Below, in pieces: positions 52,175 through 60,867 of a stretch of DNA of 64,000 nucleotides; within the stretch, counting starts at the first letter, position 1; each line of letters starts with the position of its first letter. The stretch is from contig CAVPFA010000003.1 in NCBI GenBank assembly GCA_963703655.1, positions 496,001-560,000 of the forward strand, in the 5' to 3' direction. This DNA comes from CAVPFA01 sp963703655 (GTDB taxonomy: Bacteria; Actinomycetota; Acidimicrobiia; Acidimicrobiales; Bog-793). The notes below the pieces were generated by a model. That model had not been told where the DNA came from. It ran no database searches and saw only the letters and a program-made list of their open reading frames with translations. Position numbers and translations under genes: made by a program.

Positions 52175-53461
52175 TCAGCCGAGGTAGGGATACAGGGGCA
52201 TCTCGCTCGTGAGCGCGGCAACCCGGCGCGCGAGAGACCCGTCAGGATCTTCGCCGCCGTTCGCCAACGCGTCGGCAAGAATCGTGCCGATCGCTGCGAA
52301 CTGCTCGCGGTCGAACCCACGGGATGCGAGCGCCGTCGCCCCAAAACGCAGTCCCGAGCAAGCCGGCTCCGCGAGCGGGTCGTAGGCCAGGGCGATCGCG
52401 TTGGCGGACAACCCGACGCGGTTCAGCCCCCTGAGCGTCGCCCATGCCTCACGCCCTCCCGGTGCCAGGTCCACGAGCAGCTGATGGACGTCGGTGCCAC
52501 CGGTGACCACCCGCGCCTGGGTACGACCTTCGGCGGCGACGAGAACCTCTGCCATAGTCCGGGCGCCTTCGACGGTCCGCTCCATCCGCTCGCGAAAGGC
52601 CTCAGTCCCGGCAAGCTTGAATGTCACCGCCTTGGCGGCAATGACGTGCGGAAGCGGGCAGCCCTGTTCTCCCGGGTAGACGGCGGCGTCAATCCGCTCG
52701 GCGAGGCCTTGGCGGCACAATATGGCCCCACCCCTCGCGCCGCCCAGGGTCTTGTGGACCGTCATCGTGCAGGCGTCCGCGAAGGGAACAGGGTCAGGAT
52801 GCACCTTGGCGGCGACCAGGCCGGCAAAGTGGGCCATGTCGACTACCAGAGCGGCACCCACCTCGTCGGCGATCTCGCGGAACCGCGCGAATTCGAGGTG
52901 GCGGGTGTAGCAGGACCAACCCGCGAAGATCACCTTCGGACGGTGCTGGCGGGCCAGCGCCGCAACCTCGTCCATGTCGACGAGCCGGTCGTCGCGCCGC
53001 ACGCCGTAGGCGAGCGCCCGGTAGTCCCGCCCGGCGAAGGTGGCGGGCGAGTAATGGCTCGGGTGCCCTCCGTGGGTGAAGTCGAAGCCGAGAACGACGT
53101 CGCCCGGCTCGCACAGGGCGTGCAGGACCGCTGCGTTCGCGTTGGCGCCCGAATAGGACTGGACGTTGGCGTGATCTGCGCCGAAGAGCGCCGTGGCACG
53201 CCCGATGGCCAGGCGCTCGATGTCGTCGATCCATTCGCAGGTGTCGTACTCACGGTGACCGGGGTAGCCGTCGGCGTACTTCGCAGTAAGGATCGAGCCC
53301 TGCGCCTCGAGCACGGCTCGGGGCGGCACGCTCTCGGAAGCGACCAGGTCGAGCGTGGCCCGTTGGCGGGCCAGCTCACCGGAGATCGCCGCGCTCACCT
53401 CCGGGTCGAGGTCCTCGAGGGTCGCCTCGAACGGGCTCGGATCGGCCCTGTGTCTCGCCAT
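52175..53461 (-). CDS. glyA: Serine hydroxymethyltransferase
   Basis: 428 residues. PLP-enzyme features are TLDLVASESVPPRAVLEAQG, NVQSYSGANANAAVLHAL, VVDMAHFAGLVAAKVHPDPVP and the cofactor lysine in TMTVHKTLGGARGGAIL. Then FKLAGTEAFRERMERTVEGA, VVTGGTDVHQLLVDL and the C-terminal GLRFGATALASRGF. Some blocks deviate from the norm (EYDTCEWIDDIE in place of the usual YxGGCExVDxxE; GLRFGATALASRGF for GIRxGTPAxTTRGF), so it is a divergent member. It makes glycine and methylene-tetrahydrofolate, feeding folD. The downstream end lies 56 bases from the repeat-rich gene's stop. Confidence 0.87.
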   Translation of the reverse strand: MARHRADPSPFEATLEDLDPEVSAAISGELARQRATLDLVASESVPPRAVLEAQGSILTAKYADGYPGHREYDTCEWIDDIERLAIGRATALFGADHANVQSYSGANANAAVLHALCEPGDVVLGFDFTHGGHPSHYSPATFAGRDYRALAYGVRRDDRLVDMDEVAALARQHRPKVIFAGWSCYTRHLEFARFREIADEVGAALVVDMAHFAGLVAAKVHPDPVPFADACTMTVHKTLGGARGGAILCRQGLAERIDAAVYPGEQGCPLPHVIAAKAVTFKLAGTEAFRERMERTVEGARTMAEVLVAAEGRTQARVVTGGTDVHQLLVDLAPGGREAWATLRGLNRVGLSANAIALAYDPLAEPACSGLRFGATALASRGFDREQFAAIGTILADALANGGEDPDGSLARRVAALTSEMPLYPYLG

Positions 53462-53470
53462 CGGAGAAAC

Positions 53471-54763
53471 CTACCGGGCGGTGGCTGAGTCGGTCGCCGC
53501 CGAACCGAGCGCCCCAAGTTCGGGCGCGGCTGTGCGCGCCGTCGCTCGCAGCAGGTCACGTCGCGCCGCCGCGCGCCTGACCGACAGCGCCAGCACCACG
53601 GCGGCAGCTACGGCGCACACGACGCCTCCGGCGATGAGCCCCCATCGGGCGCCCAGCTCCTGGGACAGCCAGCCCACAAGAGGCGCGCCGAGGGGCGTCC
53701 CGCCGGCGAACACCAGCATGTACACGCCCATGACGCGTCCACGCATCTCGGGCGCGGAGGCCAGTTGCACGCTCGAATTCGCGGCGGTCGAGAAGGTGAT
53801 GGCTGCAAAACCGGCCGGAGCCAGTGCGATCGCGAGAGTGATAAAGGTGGGCATGAGTCCCACACACACCTCGAATAGGCCGAACGCGAGTGCCGAGACG
53901 ATCACGAGGCGGGTCGTGGGATGCTCCCGCCGAGCCCCGAAGAGGGCCCCGACCAATGACCCGGCGGCAAGCACCGACGACAGCAGCCCGAACGCTCCCG
54001 CGCCCCGATGGAACACCACCTTGTCGACGAGAGCGATGGTGATCGTGAAGTTGAAGCCGAACGTCCCGACGATGCCCACCAGCACGATCGGCAAGAGCAG
54101 CTCCCGGCGCTGCCTCACATAGGTCAGGCCCTCGCGCAAGTTCCCGCGTTGGCGCGCCAAGCGAGGGGCCGGCAAAAGCTCGGCGGGCCGCATCATCAGC
54201 AGGCCCGCGATGACGGCGATGAACGACGCAGCGTTGCCGAGGAAGGTCCACGCCGTGCCGACCCCGTCGATGAGCAGGCCGGCGGCCGCCGGCCCGACGA
54301 TCCGCGCCGCATTGAAGGTCGCACTGTTCAGCCCGACCGCGTTCGGCAGCTCATCGCCGCCGACGAGCTCGGACACGAACGCCTGCCGGGTCGGGTTGTC
54401 GACGGAGGTCGCCAGCCCGAGCAGGAAGGCGAAGAGGTAGACCTCGTACAATGTGGCAGCACCGAGGAGATCGAGGAGCCCGAGCCCCAACGCGATCAAG
54501 CCCATCGACACCTGGGTGGCCAGGATGAGCTTGCGCTTGGAGAAGCGGTCTGCGATGACGCCGGCTTGCAAGCCGAACAGCAGCAGCGGCAGGAACTGCA
54601 GCCCTGTGGTGATGCCGATCGCGGACCCGCTGTTGTGAGAGAGCCGGAGGACCAGCCAATCCTGGCCCACCCGCTGCATCCAGCTGCCGGTCAGCGAGAC
54701 CAGCTGGCCTCCCGCGAAGAGGCGGTAGTTTCGGATCCCCAGCGAGCGGAACGTGCGGCTCAC
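53471..54763 (-). CDS. MFS transporter of the enterobactin-exporter/DHA3 type
   Basis: 430 residues from the GTG at 54763, which overlaps the marR stop by 4 bases (GTGA); the much longer open frame upstream is a shadow of marR. About 12 membrane segments. It starts with FRSLGIRNYRLFAGGQLVSLTGSWMQ and has DWLVLRLS, ADRFSKRKLILATQ, SVDNPTRQAFVSELVG, LNSATFNAARIVGPAAAGLLI and PEMRGRVMGVYMLVFAGGTPLGAPLVGWL. This is the DHA3-like group of drug/siderophore exporters. Co-transcription with a MarR regulator points to inducible drug efflux. Confidence 0.88.
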   Translation of the reverse strand: MSRTFRSLGIRNYRLFAGGQLVSLTGSWMQRVGQDWLVLRLSHNSGSAIGITTGLQFLPLLLFGLQAGVIADRFSKRKLILATQVSMGLIALGLGLLDLLGAATLYEVYLFAFLLGLATSVDNPTRQAFVSELVGGDELPNAVGLNSATFNAARIVGPAAAGLLIDGVGTAWTFLGNAASFIAVIAGLLMMRPAELLPAPRLARQRGNLREGLTYVRQRRELLLPIVLVGIVGTFGFNFTITIALVDKVVFHRGAGAFGLLSSVLAAGSLVGALFGARREHPTTRLVIVSALAFGLFEVCVGLMPTFITLAIALAPAGFAAITFSTAANSSVQLASAPEMRGRVMGVYMLVFAGGTPLGAPLVGWLSQELGARWGLIAGGVVCAVAAAVVLALSVRRAAARRDLLRATARTAAPELGALGSAATDSATAR

Positions 54764-55197
54764 GAGTCCGCCAGCCGTTCGATGATAGGGGCTGCGACGG
54801 CCAAGGCTTCGCGCTCTTCCGGCGACAGCTCTTCGAGCCGGCAGGCCAGCCACGCCTGTCTCCGGCTGCGGTCCTCCGCGAGAAGGTCGCGGCCGCGATC
54901 GGCGAGCGCGATCACGCTTTGGCGCCCGTCGGTCCCGTGCGGGTCCCGATCCACGAGCCCGAGCTCCTCGAGGGCGGCGATCACACGCGTCATCGAGGGC
55001 GGCTGGACACGCTCCGAAGCAGCGAGCTGCGTCGGCGACAGGGGACCTTGCCGCTCGAGGATGCCGAGCACCGACAGTTGGCTGACAGTCAGGCCCTCGC
55101 TGCTCCGCTCGGCCCGCAAGCGGCGCGGCGAGGCGCATGACGCCGATGCGAAGAGTGCTCGCGAGTCCCGACCCGTCCGCCGCTCGCTCAGGCGCAC
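54760..55197 (-). CDS. MarR-family transcriptional regulator
   Basis: 145 residues from the GTG at 55197; an in-frame stop lies a few codons upstream, so no longer start exists. The winged helix is VSQLSVLGILERQGPLSPTQ, ERVQPPSMTRVIAALEELGL, VDRDPHGTDGRQSVIALADRG, with flanking dimerisation helices. It is coupled to the efflux gene by a 4-base overlap. A 7-bp inverted repeat just upstream is the likely operator, so autorepression released by a drug-like ligand is expected. Confidence 0.88.
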   Translation of the reverse strand: MRLSERRTGRDSRALFASASCASPRRLRAERSSEGLTVSQLSVLGILERQGPLSPTQLAASERVQPPSMTRVIAALEELGLVDRDPHGTDGRQSVIALADRGRDLLAEDRSRRQAWLACRLEELSPEEREALAVAAPIIERLADS

Positions 55198-55225
55198 TTC
55201 GCGCGCCTCCGCCCGTCGTCACATC

Positions 55226-55253
55226 CTTAGCATAACTCATTAGCCGTGCTAAG
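55226..55253 (-). promoter_or_regulatory. Inverted-repeat operator upstream of the marR-MFS operon
   Basis: CTTAGCA (55226-55232) and TGCTAAG (55247-55253) form a perfect 7-bp inverted repeat in an AT-rich stretch about 30 bases before the marR start codon. The position and size fit a MarR dimer site over the promoter. Confidence 0.6.
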
Positions 55254-55306
55254 CATATCGCCTTCGGCGGATAAGGAGGGCGGCGGACCTCCCGGGGCCC
55301 GCTCGG

Positions 55307-56555
55307 TCAATTGGCGGCATGACTGACGGGACGTACGTCGAAACCCTCGTTCCTGGCAGCGTCGAGAACTGCCTTGGCGTGTTCACGGTTTCGCGTCTCG
55401 AGCACGATGTGCACCGCCGTCTCGCGGACGTGAAGGTCGTAGCCTTCGCGCAGGTGCTCCACCGTCACCAGGTTCGCCCCGCTCAGTCCGATGCAGGTCA
55501 ACAACCTGGCGAGGCTTCCGGGCCGGTCGGAGATCCGGGCGAAGAGCACGACCCTGCGCCCCGCGTTCGTCTCGTGCCGGCGGATGACCGGCGAGAGCAG
55601 GCCGGTGTCGATATTGCCTCCGGACAGCACGACCACTGTCGTGCCTGACGCCGGAGGCGTGATCCGGCCCTCCATCAACGCGGCCGCACCGACGGCGCCG
55701 GCCCCCTCCACGACGAGCTTGGACCGCATGAGCAGCATCACGATCGCATCCGCGATCTCGTTCTCGCCCACCGCGACGATCTCGTCCACGTGCCGCTCGA
55801 TCAATCCGATCGTGATGCCGGTCGGCCGCTTCACGGCGATCCCGTCCGCCAGCGTGGTCCCTCCTGCGACGCCGACGAGCCTGCCGGCTTCTTGGGAAGC
55901 CAGGAACGGGGCGCACACGGCAGCCTGCACGGCCACGACCCGCACGTGCGGCGCGCGAGGCGTCGATCGCGCACGCGATCCCGGACACCAGACCGCCACC
56001 GCCAAGGGGCACGATCACCATGGCGAGATCGTCCACGTCCCGGACGAGCTCGAGGCCAAGCGTGCCTTGGCCGGCCACGATCGCCGGGTCGTCGAAGGGA
56101 TGTACGAAGTGCAGGCCGGTCTCCTTCGCTCGCGCCTCGGCCAGGATCACGCAGTCGTCGAGCGAGTCGCCCTCGAGATGGACCGAGGCGCCGTAGCCGA
56201 TGGTGGCGTCCGCCTTGGAGATCGAGGCTTCAGCCGGCATGTAGACCTCGCAGGGCACGCCGGCCGAGCGCGCCGCGAACGCTGCGGCCTGGGCGTGGTT
56301 GCCGGCCGAGGCCACGACGATGCCCGGCCAGGCTCCGTCGCCGAGGGCGGCGAGCTTGGCCGAGGCGCCGCGTATCTTGAACGAGCCGGTCCGCTGCAGG
56401 TTCTCGGCCTTGAGGACGACGCGCGATCCCGTCAGCTCGGTCAGTACGCGGCAGTTGTACACGGGCGTGTGCACCGCGATGCGCTCCACGGCGAGGCGGG
56501 CCGCCTCGATCTGGTCCAGCCCGATCTCCTCGGGCGGCGAGGCCGGCACCGTCAT
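55307..56555 (-). CDS. ilvA: Threonine ammonia-lyase, one apparent frameshift
   Basis: Two frames make one enzyme of about 415 residues. The first, from 56555, carries VVLKAENLQRTGSFKIRGA (PLP lysine, Lys60), VVASAGNHAQAAAFAARSAG, VHPFDDPAIVAGQGTLGLEL and VPLGGGGLVSGIACAIDASRA. It then loses frame at about 55955. The second continues PHVRVVAVQA, VGVAGGTTLADGIAVKRPTG, LVVEGAGAVGAAALM and VVVLSGGNIDTGLL, and ends in an ACT-like domain (FARISDRPGSLARLLTCI). A single-base change in GCGCGCC restores the protein. It deaminates threonine to 2-oxobutyrate; propionyl-CoA made from this could feed the nearby mutase pathway. Confidence 0.85.
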
Positions 56556-56565
56556 CGGATCGTCC

Positions 56566-57450
56566 TCACAGCGCCCGCACTAGCTCGACCATGAGCTCGC
56601 CGGCTTCCGTCGGGTTCCTCGCCACGAGCACGCCCGCGGAGGACAAGGCCTCCATCTTCGCCTTTGCCGTTCCCTTGGAGCCAGAAACGATGGCACCTGC
56701 GTGGCCCATCTTGCGGCCCTCTGGCGCCGTAACGCCCGCGATGTAGGCCACCACGGGCTTGTCCATCGCCGATGCGATGAACTCCGCCGCCCGCTCCTCG
56801 CCGTCGCCGCCTATCTCGCCGATCATCATGACCGCACGAGTCTCGGGGTCCTCCTGGAAGGCGGCGAGCACGTCGACGAAGGTCGTGCCCGGGACCGGGT
56901 CGCCCCCGATGCCGACGCAGGTGGTCTGGCCGACGGACTGCTGGGAGAGCTCGTGCAGGGCCTGGTAGGTCAAGGTGCCGGATCGGCTGACGATCCCGAC
57001 CGGCCCTCCGGCCAGCGCTATGTCGCCCGAGGTGATGCCGATGTTGCACTTTCCGGGCGAGATGAGGCCCGGGCAGTTCGGACCGATCAGCCGGGTGTCG
57101 GGGTAGTCGCGGCGGAGCCGGGCGCCCACGAGCGCCTCGTCCTTGCTGGGGATGTGCTCGGTGATGCACACGACCAGCCGGATCCCGGCCTGCGCGGCGT
57201 CGAGGATCGCGGCTGGAGCCCCGCGAGGGGGAACTGCGATGAAGCTCGCGTCCGCCCCGGTCGCGGCCACCGCCTCGGCGACGGAGTCGAAGACCGGGAT
57301 GCCCTCTACGAATTGCCCACCTTTTCCGGGGGTGACGCCGGCGACGACCTTGGTGCCGTAGTCACGGTTGCGCAGGCCATGGAAGCGGCCCTGACTGCCG
57401 GTGAGCCCTTGAACGACCACCCGCGTCGTCTCGTCGACGAAGATGCTCAC
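56566..57450 (-). CDS. sucD: Succinyl-CoA ligase alpha subunit
   Basis: 294 residues from the GTG at 57450, which overlaps the sucC stop (GTGA); eight codons more are open upstream. CoA-binding Rossmann part: VVVQGLTGSQGRFHGLRNRDYGT, GGQFVEGIPVFDSV, FIAVPPRGAPAAILDA, TEHIPSKD, LIGPNCPGLISPGKC. Ligase part: GPVGIVSRSGTLTYQAL and the phospho-histidine block PEGRKMGHAGAIVSGSKGTA. It forms the TCA-cycle enzyme with SucC. Confidence 0.94.
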   Translation of the reverse strand: MSIFVDETTRVVVQGLTGSQGRFHGLRNRDYGTKVVAGVTPGKGGQFVEGIPVFDSVAEAVAATGADASFIAVPPRGAPAAILDAAQAGIRLVVCITEHIPSKDEALVGARLRRDYPDTRLIGPNCPGLISPGKCNIGITSGDIALAGGPVGIVSRSGTLTYQALHELSQQSVGQTTCVGIGGDPVPGTTFVDVLAAFQEDPETRAVMMIGEIGGDGEERAAEFIASAMDKPVVAYIAGVTAPEGRKMGHAGAIVSGSKGTAKAKMEALSSAGVLVARNPTEAGELMVELVRAL

Positions 57451-58616
57451 GAGGGCGCACCTCCTCGTGCACACGGTTGGCTGGCGAGAATTACTCCGCG
57501 CTGCGCGGCGCCGAGCATCGTCGGCTCGCTGATGATCTGTTGGCTGGCCCGCTCTCTGATGATCCTCCGCGCCTCGGCTGCGTTGGTGCCGTCGAGCCGG
57601 AGGACGATCTGTGACGAGATGTCCACCTCCTCGAGCGCCGTCAAGATCCCCCTCGCAATGTCGTCACAGCGGACGATGCCGCCGAAGATGTTCACGAGGA
57701 TGGCCCGGACCTTCGGATCGCTGTTGATCACTTCGAGCGCGCTCGCCATCACGCCCGCGTCGGCGCCGCCGCCGATGTCGAGGAAGTTGGCTGCGCTGCC
57801 ACCGGCCTGGTTCACCACGTCCAGCGTGCTCATCGCAAGACCGGCGCCGTTCGCGATGATCCCGACCGACCCGTCGAGGCCGATGTACTGCAGTCCCTTG
57901 CTCCTGGCGAGACGCTCCCGCTCGTCGACATCGGCCAGGTCGTCTATCTGCTCCCATTCCGGATGCCGGAACGCGGCGTCGTCGTCGAGGGTCACCTTGG
58001 CGTCGAGCACCCGCACCTGGCCATCGGTCGTGAGCACGAGGGGGTTGATCTCGACGAGGTCGGCGTCGCCGTCGATGTAGCACTCATAGAGCTTCACGAG
58101 AATCTCGGCCGCGCCCTGCTGGGCTCGCGGATCGAGCCCGGCGAGCTCGACGAGCTCTCGAGCGGAGCGCAGGCTCAGCCCGTCGAGCGGGTTCACGTGC
58201 AGCCGAGCGATCGCGTCCGGGTCAGATTCGACGACCTGCTCGATGTCGACGCCGCCGCGCGCCGAGACCATCGCGAGATGCAGCTTGGCCGCCCGGTCGA
58301 GCGTGAAGCTCGCGTAGTACTCCTCGGCGATGTCGGTCGCGCGCTCGATCCACAATCGGCGCACCACGTGTCCCTTGATGTCCATGCCGAGCATGTCGCC
58401 CGCGTGCGCGGCGACCTCCGCACGAGATCGGGCGAGCTTTACCCCGCCCGCTTTGCCCCGACCGCCGACTTGCACCTGCGCCTTCACCACGACGGGATAG
58501 CCGAGCCGCTCGGCGCCGGCTTCGGCCTCGGCCACCGTGTCGGCGACCTCGCCATCGGGTACGGGCAGGCCGTACCGCGCGAAGTACTGCTTGCCCTGAT
58601 ACTCGACGAGATCCAA
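57447..58616 (-). CDS. sucC: Succinyl-CoA ligase beta subunit
   Basis: 389 residues from a TTG at 58616. ATP-grasp features: MDLVEYQGKQYFARYGLPVP, YPVVVKAQVQVGGRGKAGGV, then VEINPLVLTTDGQVRVLDAKVTLDD with metal ligands. The C-terminal domain has YIGLDGSVGIIANGAGLAMST, NFLDIGGGADAGVMASAL and ILVNIFGGIVRCDDIARG. It precedes sucD with a 4-base overlap. Confidence 0.94.
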   Translation of the reverse strand: MDLVEYQGKQYFARYGLPVPDGEVADTVAEAEAGAERLGYPVVVKAQVQVGGRGKAGGVKLARSRAEVAAHAGDMLGMDIKGHVVRRLWIERATDIAEEYYASFTLDRAAKLHLAMVSARGGVDIEQVVESDPDAIARLHVNPLDGLSLRSARELVELAGLDPRAQQGAAEILVKLYECYIDGDADLVEINPLVLTTDGQVRVLDAKVTLDDDAAFRHPEWEQIDDLADVDERERLARSKGLQYIGLDGSVGIIANGAGLAMSTLDVVNQAGGSAANFLDIGGGADAGVMASALEVINSDPKVRAILVNIFGGIVRCDDIARGILTALEEVDISSQIVLRLDGTNAAEARRIIRERASQQIISEPTMLGAAQRGVILASQPCARGGAPS

Positions 58617-58643
58617 CTATTTGCCTTCCTGCCGGTATTACTG

Positions 58644-59102
58644 TCAGCTGCCGCCCGGCCCGGGAAACCCGGCATTGGGCTCGGACGAAGCGGCCGTGGC
58701 GCGCTCCCGAGCGTCCAGCGCCTCCTCGAGCCACGAGGAGATGCGCTGCAGCGGCGCCCCGGGCGTGAACACGGCGCTCACTCCTGCGGCCTTCAACGTC
58801 TCGACGTCGCGCTCGGGGATTATGCCTCCCACGACGACGATCACGTCTCCGAGGCCCTCGGCGCGCAACCCCTCCACCACCCGGGGGACCAGCGTCAGGT
58901 GCGCCCCGGACAGCAACGACAGCCCGACGGCGTCGGCGTCCTCCTGCATGCAGGCGCGCACCACCTGCTCGGGCGTCTGATGCAGGCCCGTGTAGATGAC
59001 CTCGAACCCGGCGTCCCGCAGGGCGCGCGCGATGACCTTGGCACCTCGGTCGTGGCCGTCGAGGCCAGGCTTGGCCACGACGATGCGGTAGCGACGAACC
59101 AT
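58644..59102 (-). CDS. Methylmalonyl-CoA mutase C-terminal/B12-binding subunit
   Basis: 152 residues, a stand-alone cobalamin-binding domain. The B12 signature is LDGHDRG (Asp15, His17, Gly20), followed by GLSLLSGAH and VVVGGIIP, the other two corrinoid-fold motifs. It needs a separate catalytic subunit, which is not in the window. The location next to sucC fits propionate metabolism through methylmalonyl-CoA to succinyl-CoA. Confidence 0.9.
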   Translation of the reverse strand: MVRRYRIVVAKPGLDGHDRGAKVIARALRDAGFEVIYTGLHQTPEQVVRACMQEDADAVGLSLLSGAHLTLVPRVVEGLRAEGLGDVIVVVGGIIPERDVETLKAAGVSAVFTPGAPLQRISSWLEEALDARERATAASSEPNAGFPGPGGS

Positions 59103-59162
59103 TCCCCGGCGATACTACGCAGCAGCAGGCATTTAAGCGGCCGAATCAGTCCGCCTCGAGTG

Positions 59163-59921
59163 TCAGCTCCTCGCGGCCGGCAGCACCACGAAGGCGATGA
59201 GGGACAGGTGCAGGCTGACGGCGACCACGACACAGGCATGGAAGATCTCGTGATACCCGAAGACCGCGGGCCACGGGTCGGGTCTCCTCCGGGCGTACAC
59301 GACGGCGCCGACGGTGTACAGCAGGCCGCCGCCGAGCATCATCGAGAAACCCAGAACGCCAAGGTGGTGGAGGAATTCCGGCACGGCCCCCACGGCGATC
59401 CAGCCGACCGCGACATACGGCAGAGCGACCGCCCACTTCGGGGCGTCCAGCCACGCGAAGCGCATCGCGATCCCTACGACTGACGCCCCCCAGACGGTCC
59501 CGACCACGATCCAGGCGTCGGTATCGGGCAGGGACAGGCCTGCGACCGCCGTGTACGTGCCTGCGATGCAGATGAAGATCGCCGTGTGGTCGATGCGGCG
59601 CATGCGCCGGCGGGCTCCGGGCGACCAGGTGACGCGATGGAAGAGCGCGCTCGTCGCCAGCATCGCCGTCACCGAGAAACAGGCGATCGCGGTGCACACC
59701 TCTTGCTTGGTCCCCTTGGCCTCGAGCCCGATGAGAATGCCGACAGGGATCACGGCGATCGCGGCGATCTCGTGCGACCAGCCGCGAAGGCGCGGCCTGA
59801 CGGGCTCTGCCGCCGGTGCCTCCGCGTGGGGAGCCCGCACCACGGGCGGCAAGTCTACGTACCGGTCGGTAGGTGTGCACCTGCGGTGGCGCGCTCGACT
59901 CGACCGTCGTCCTATAGTCAC
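59163..59921 (-). CDS. Hemolysin III/PAQR-family membrane protein
   Basis: 252 residues as opened; the first 45 are basic and poorly conserved, so the real start may be a later GTG or TTG. Seven membrane segments. Family motifs are SALFHRVTWSPGARRRMRRIDHTAIF (Ser, His and Asp ligand region), AGTYTAV and the C-terminal YHEIFHACVVVAV with the paired metal histidines. The protein class acts in membrane homeostasis; haemolytic activity is not implied. Divergent from tenA. Confidence 0.85.
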   Translation of the reverse strand: MTIGRRSSRARHRRCTPTDRYVDLPPVVRAPHAEAPAAEPVRPRLRGWSHEIAAIAVIPVGILIGLEAKGTKQEVCTAIACFSVTAMLATSALFHRVTWSPGARRRMRRIDHTAIFICIAGTYTAVAGLSLPDTDAWIVVGTVWGASVVGIAMRFAWLDAPKWAVALPYVAVGWIAVGAVPEFLHHLGVLGFSMMLGGGLLYTVGAVVYARRRPDPWPAVFGYHEIFHACVVVAVSLHLSLIAFVVLPAARS

Positions 59922-60019
59922 CTGGGTCGGCTGGCCAGCAACTCAGGGCGTCGCAGGCGCTGGCGAAGACTCGAATGAGCAATTGGACCTGACGCAGCGC
60001 CGAACGCGGGAGAAGACGA

Positions 60020-60724
60020 ATGACACTTACAGGGCAAGCTACGAACCTCACATCGACAGGCGGCGCCCAGATGCTCTGTGACGAGATGCGAGCCGGCAGC
60101 GAGGGCATCTGGAGGGCGACCATCGGGCACCCCTTCCTCGTCGAGGTCGAGCACAACACGCTCCCAGACGAGAAGCTCCTTTACTACTTCATCCAGAACG
60201 TGCACTACATCGACGCTGCCGTCCGCTTCAGCTCTCAGGCGGTGGCGAAGGCGCCTGACGCGAAGAGCCGGGACTTCGGCCTGAGGCTCCTCGACTTCGG
60301 GCGCAAAGAGGTGGCCCGCCAGCGCGAATACGTCCGGCGGCTCGACGAGACGGTCGATGCCCGCTTCGACCGCGACCTGGCGCCCACGGCGCGCGCCTAT
60401 GTCAACCACCTCCTGACGCTTGCCGCCTATGGCGGCTCGCTCGAGCTGTTCGTCGGGCTCATGCCGTGCGAGTGGACCTACAGCGAGTTCGGGAAGCGCC
60501 TTGCCCCAATTGTGAGCCACCCGCTGCACGTCGAATGGCTGTCGACGTTCGGCGGGGACGACCATGAGGACATGAACACCAATTACCGGGACATCGTCGA
60601 GCACCTGGCCGGGGACGCCGGCCCAGAGCGCCGGCGAGAGATGACGAGAATCTTCCGCACGAGTGCCCGCTACGAGTGGATGTTCTGGCAGATGTCCTAC
60701 ACCCTCGAACAATGGCCGATCTGA
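60020..60724 (+). CDS. tenA: TenA/thiaminase-II family protein
   Basis: 234 residues with GGGAG upstream of the ATG. TenA features: IWRATIGHPFLVEVEHNTLPDEKL, LLYYFIQNVHYIDAAVRF, the catalytic Cys150 in LMPCEWTYSEFG, and Glu219 in SARYEWMFWQMSY. The position equal to the pyrimidine-binding Asp of B. subtilis TenA (usually in Q-D) appears to be Asn60, so substrate preference may differ. TenA hydrolyses aminopyrimidine derivatives for thiamine salvage. It heads a rightward set with an MBL hydrolase, an amidohydrolase and an ABC ATPase, which supports a salvage pathway. Confidence 0.85.
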   Translation: MTLTGQATNLTSTGGAQMLCDEMRAGSEGIWRATIGHPFLVEVEHNTLPDEKLLYYFIQNVHYIDAAVRFSSQAVAKAPDAKSRDFGLRLLDFGRKEVARQREYVRRLDETVDARFDRDLAPTARAYVNHLLTLAAYGGSLELFVGLMPCEWTYSEFGKRLAPIVSHPLHVEWLSTFGGDDHEDMNTNYRDIVEHLAGDAGPERRREMTRIFRTSARYEWMFWQMSYTLEQWPI

Positions 60725-60812
60725 TCTTCGCGGCGGCCCGATCCTTACGCGTCGGGGTTGACTGGGCACCCCTCCCCGGAAGACATTCCTCGTGCGCGCA
60801 CTGACCTCCCCC

Positions 60813-60829
60813 GGGGCGGCTCCCGCCCC
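60813..60829 (+). terminator. GC hairpin between tenA and the MBL hydrolase gene
   Basis: GGGGCGG-CTC-CCGCCCC is a perfect 7-bp stem with a 3-base loop, immediately before the AAGGAGG ribosome site of the next gene. No T-tract follows, so it may be a processing or attenuation structure rather than a terminator. Confidence 0.35.
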
Positions 60830-60867
60830 AAGAGAAGGAGGGTGAGTCCATTTTCACCATAGAGCCG

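Noticed and set aside
54764..55240. N-terminal extension of the MFS frame across marR
   Set aside because: It is an out-of-frame reading of marR; the GTGA overlap at 54760-54763 gives a better start.
54008..55243. 411-codon rightward frame opposite the MFS and marR genes
   Set aside because: Antisense shadow in a high-GC gene pair with clear protein families on the other strand.
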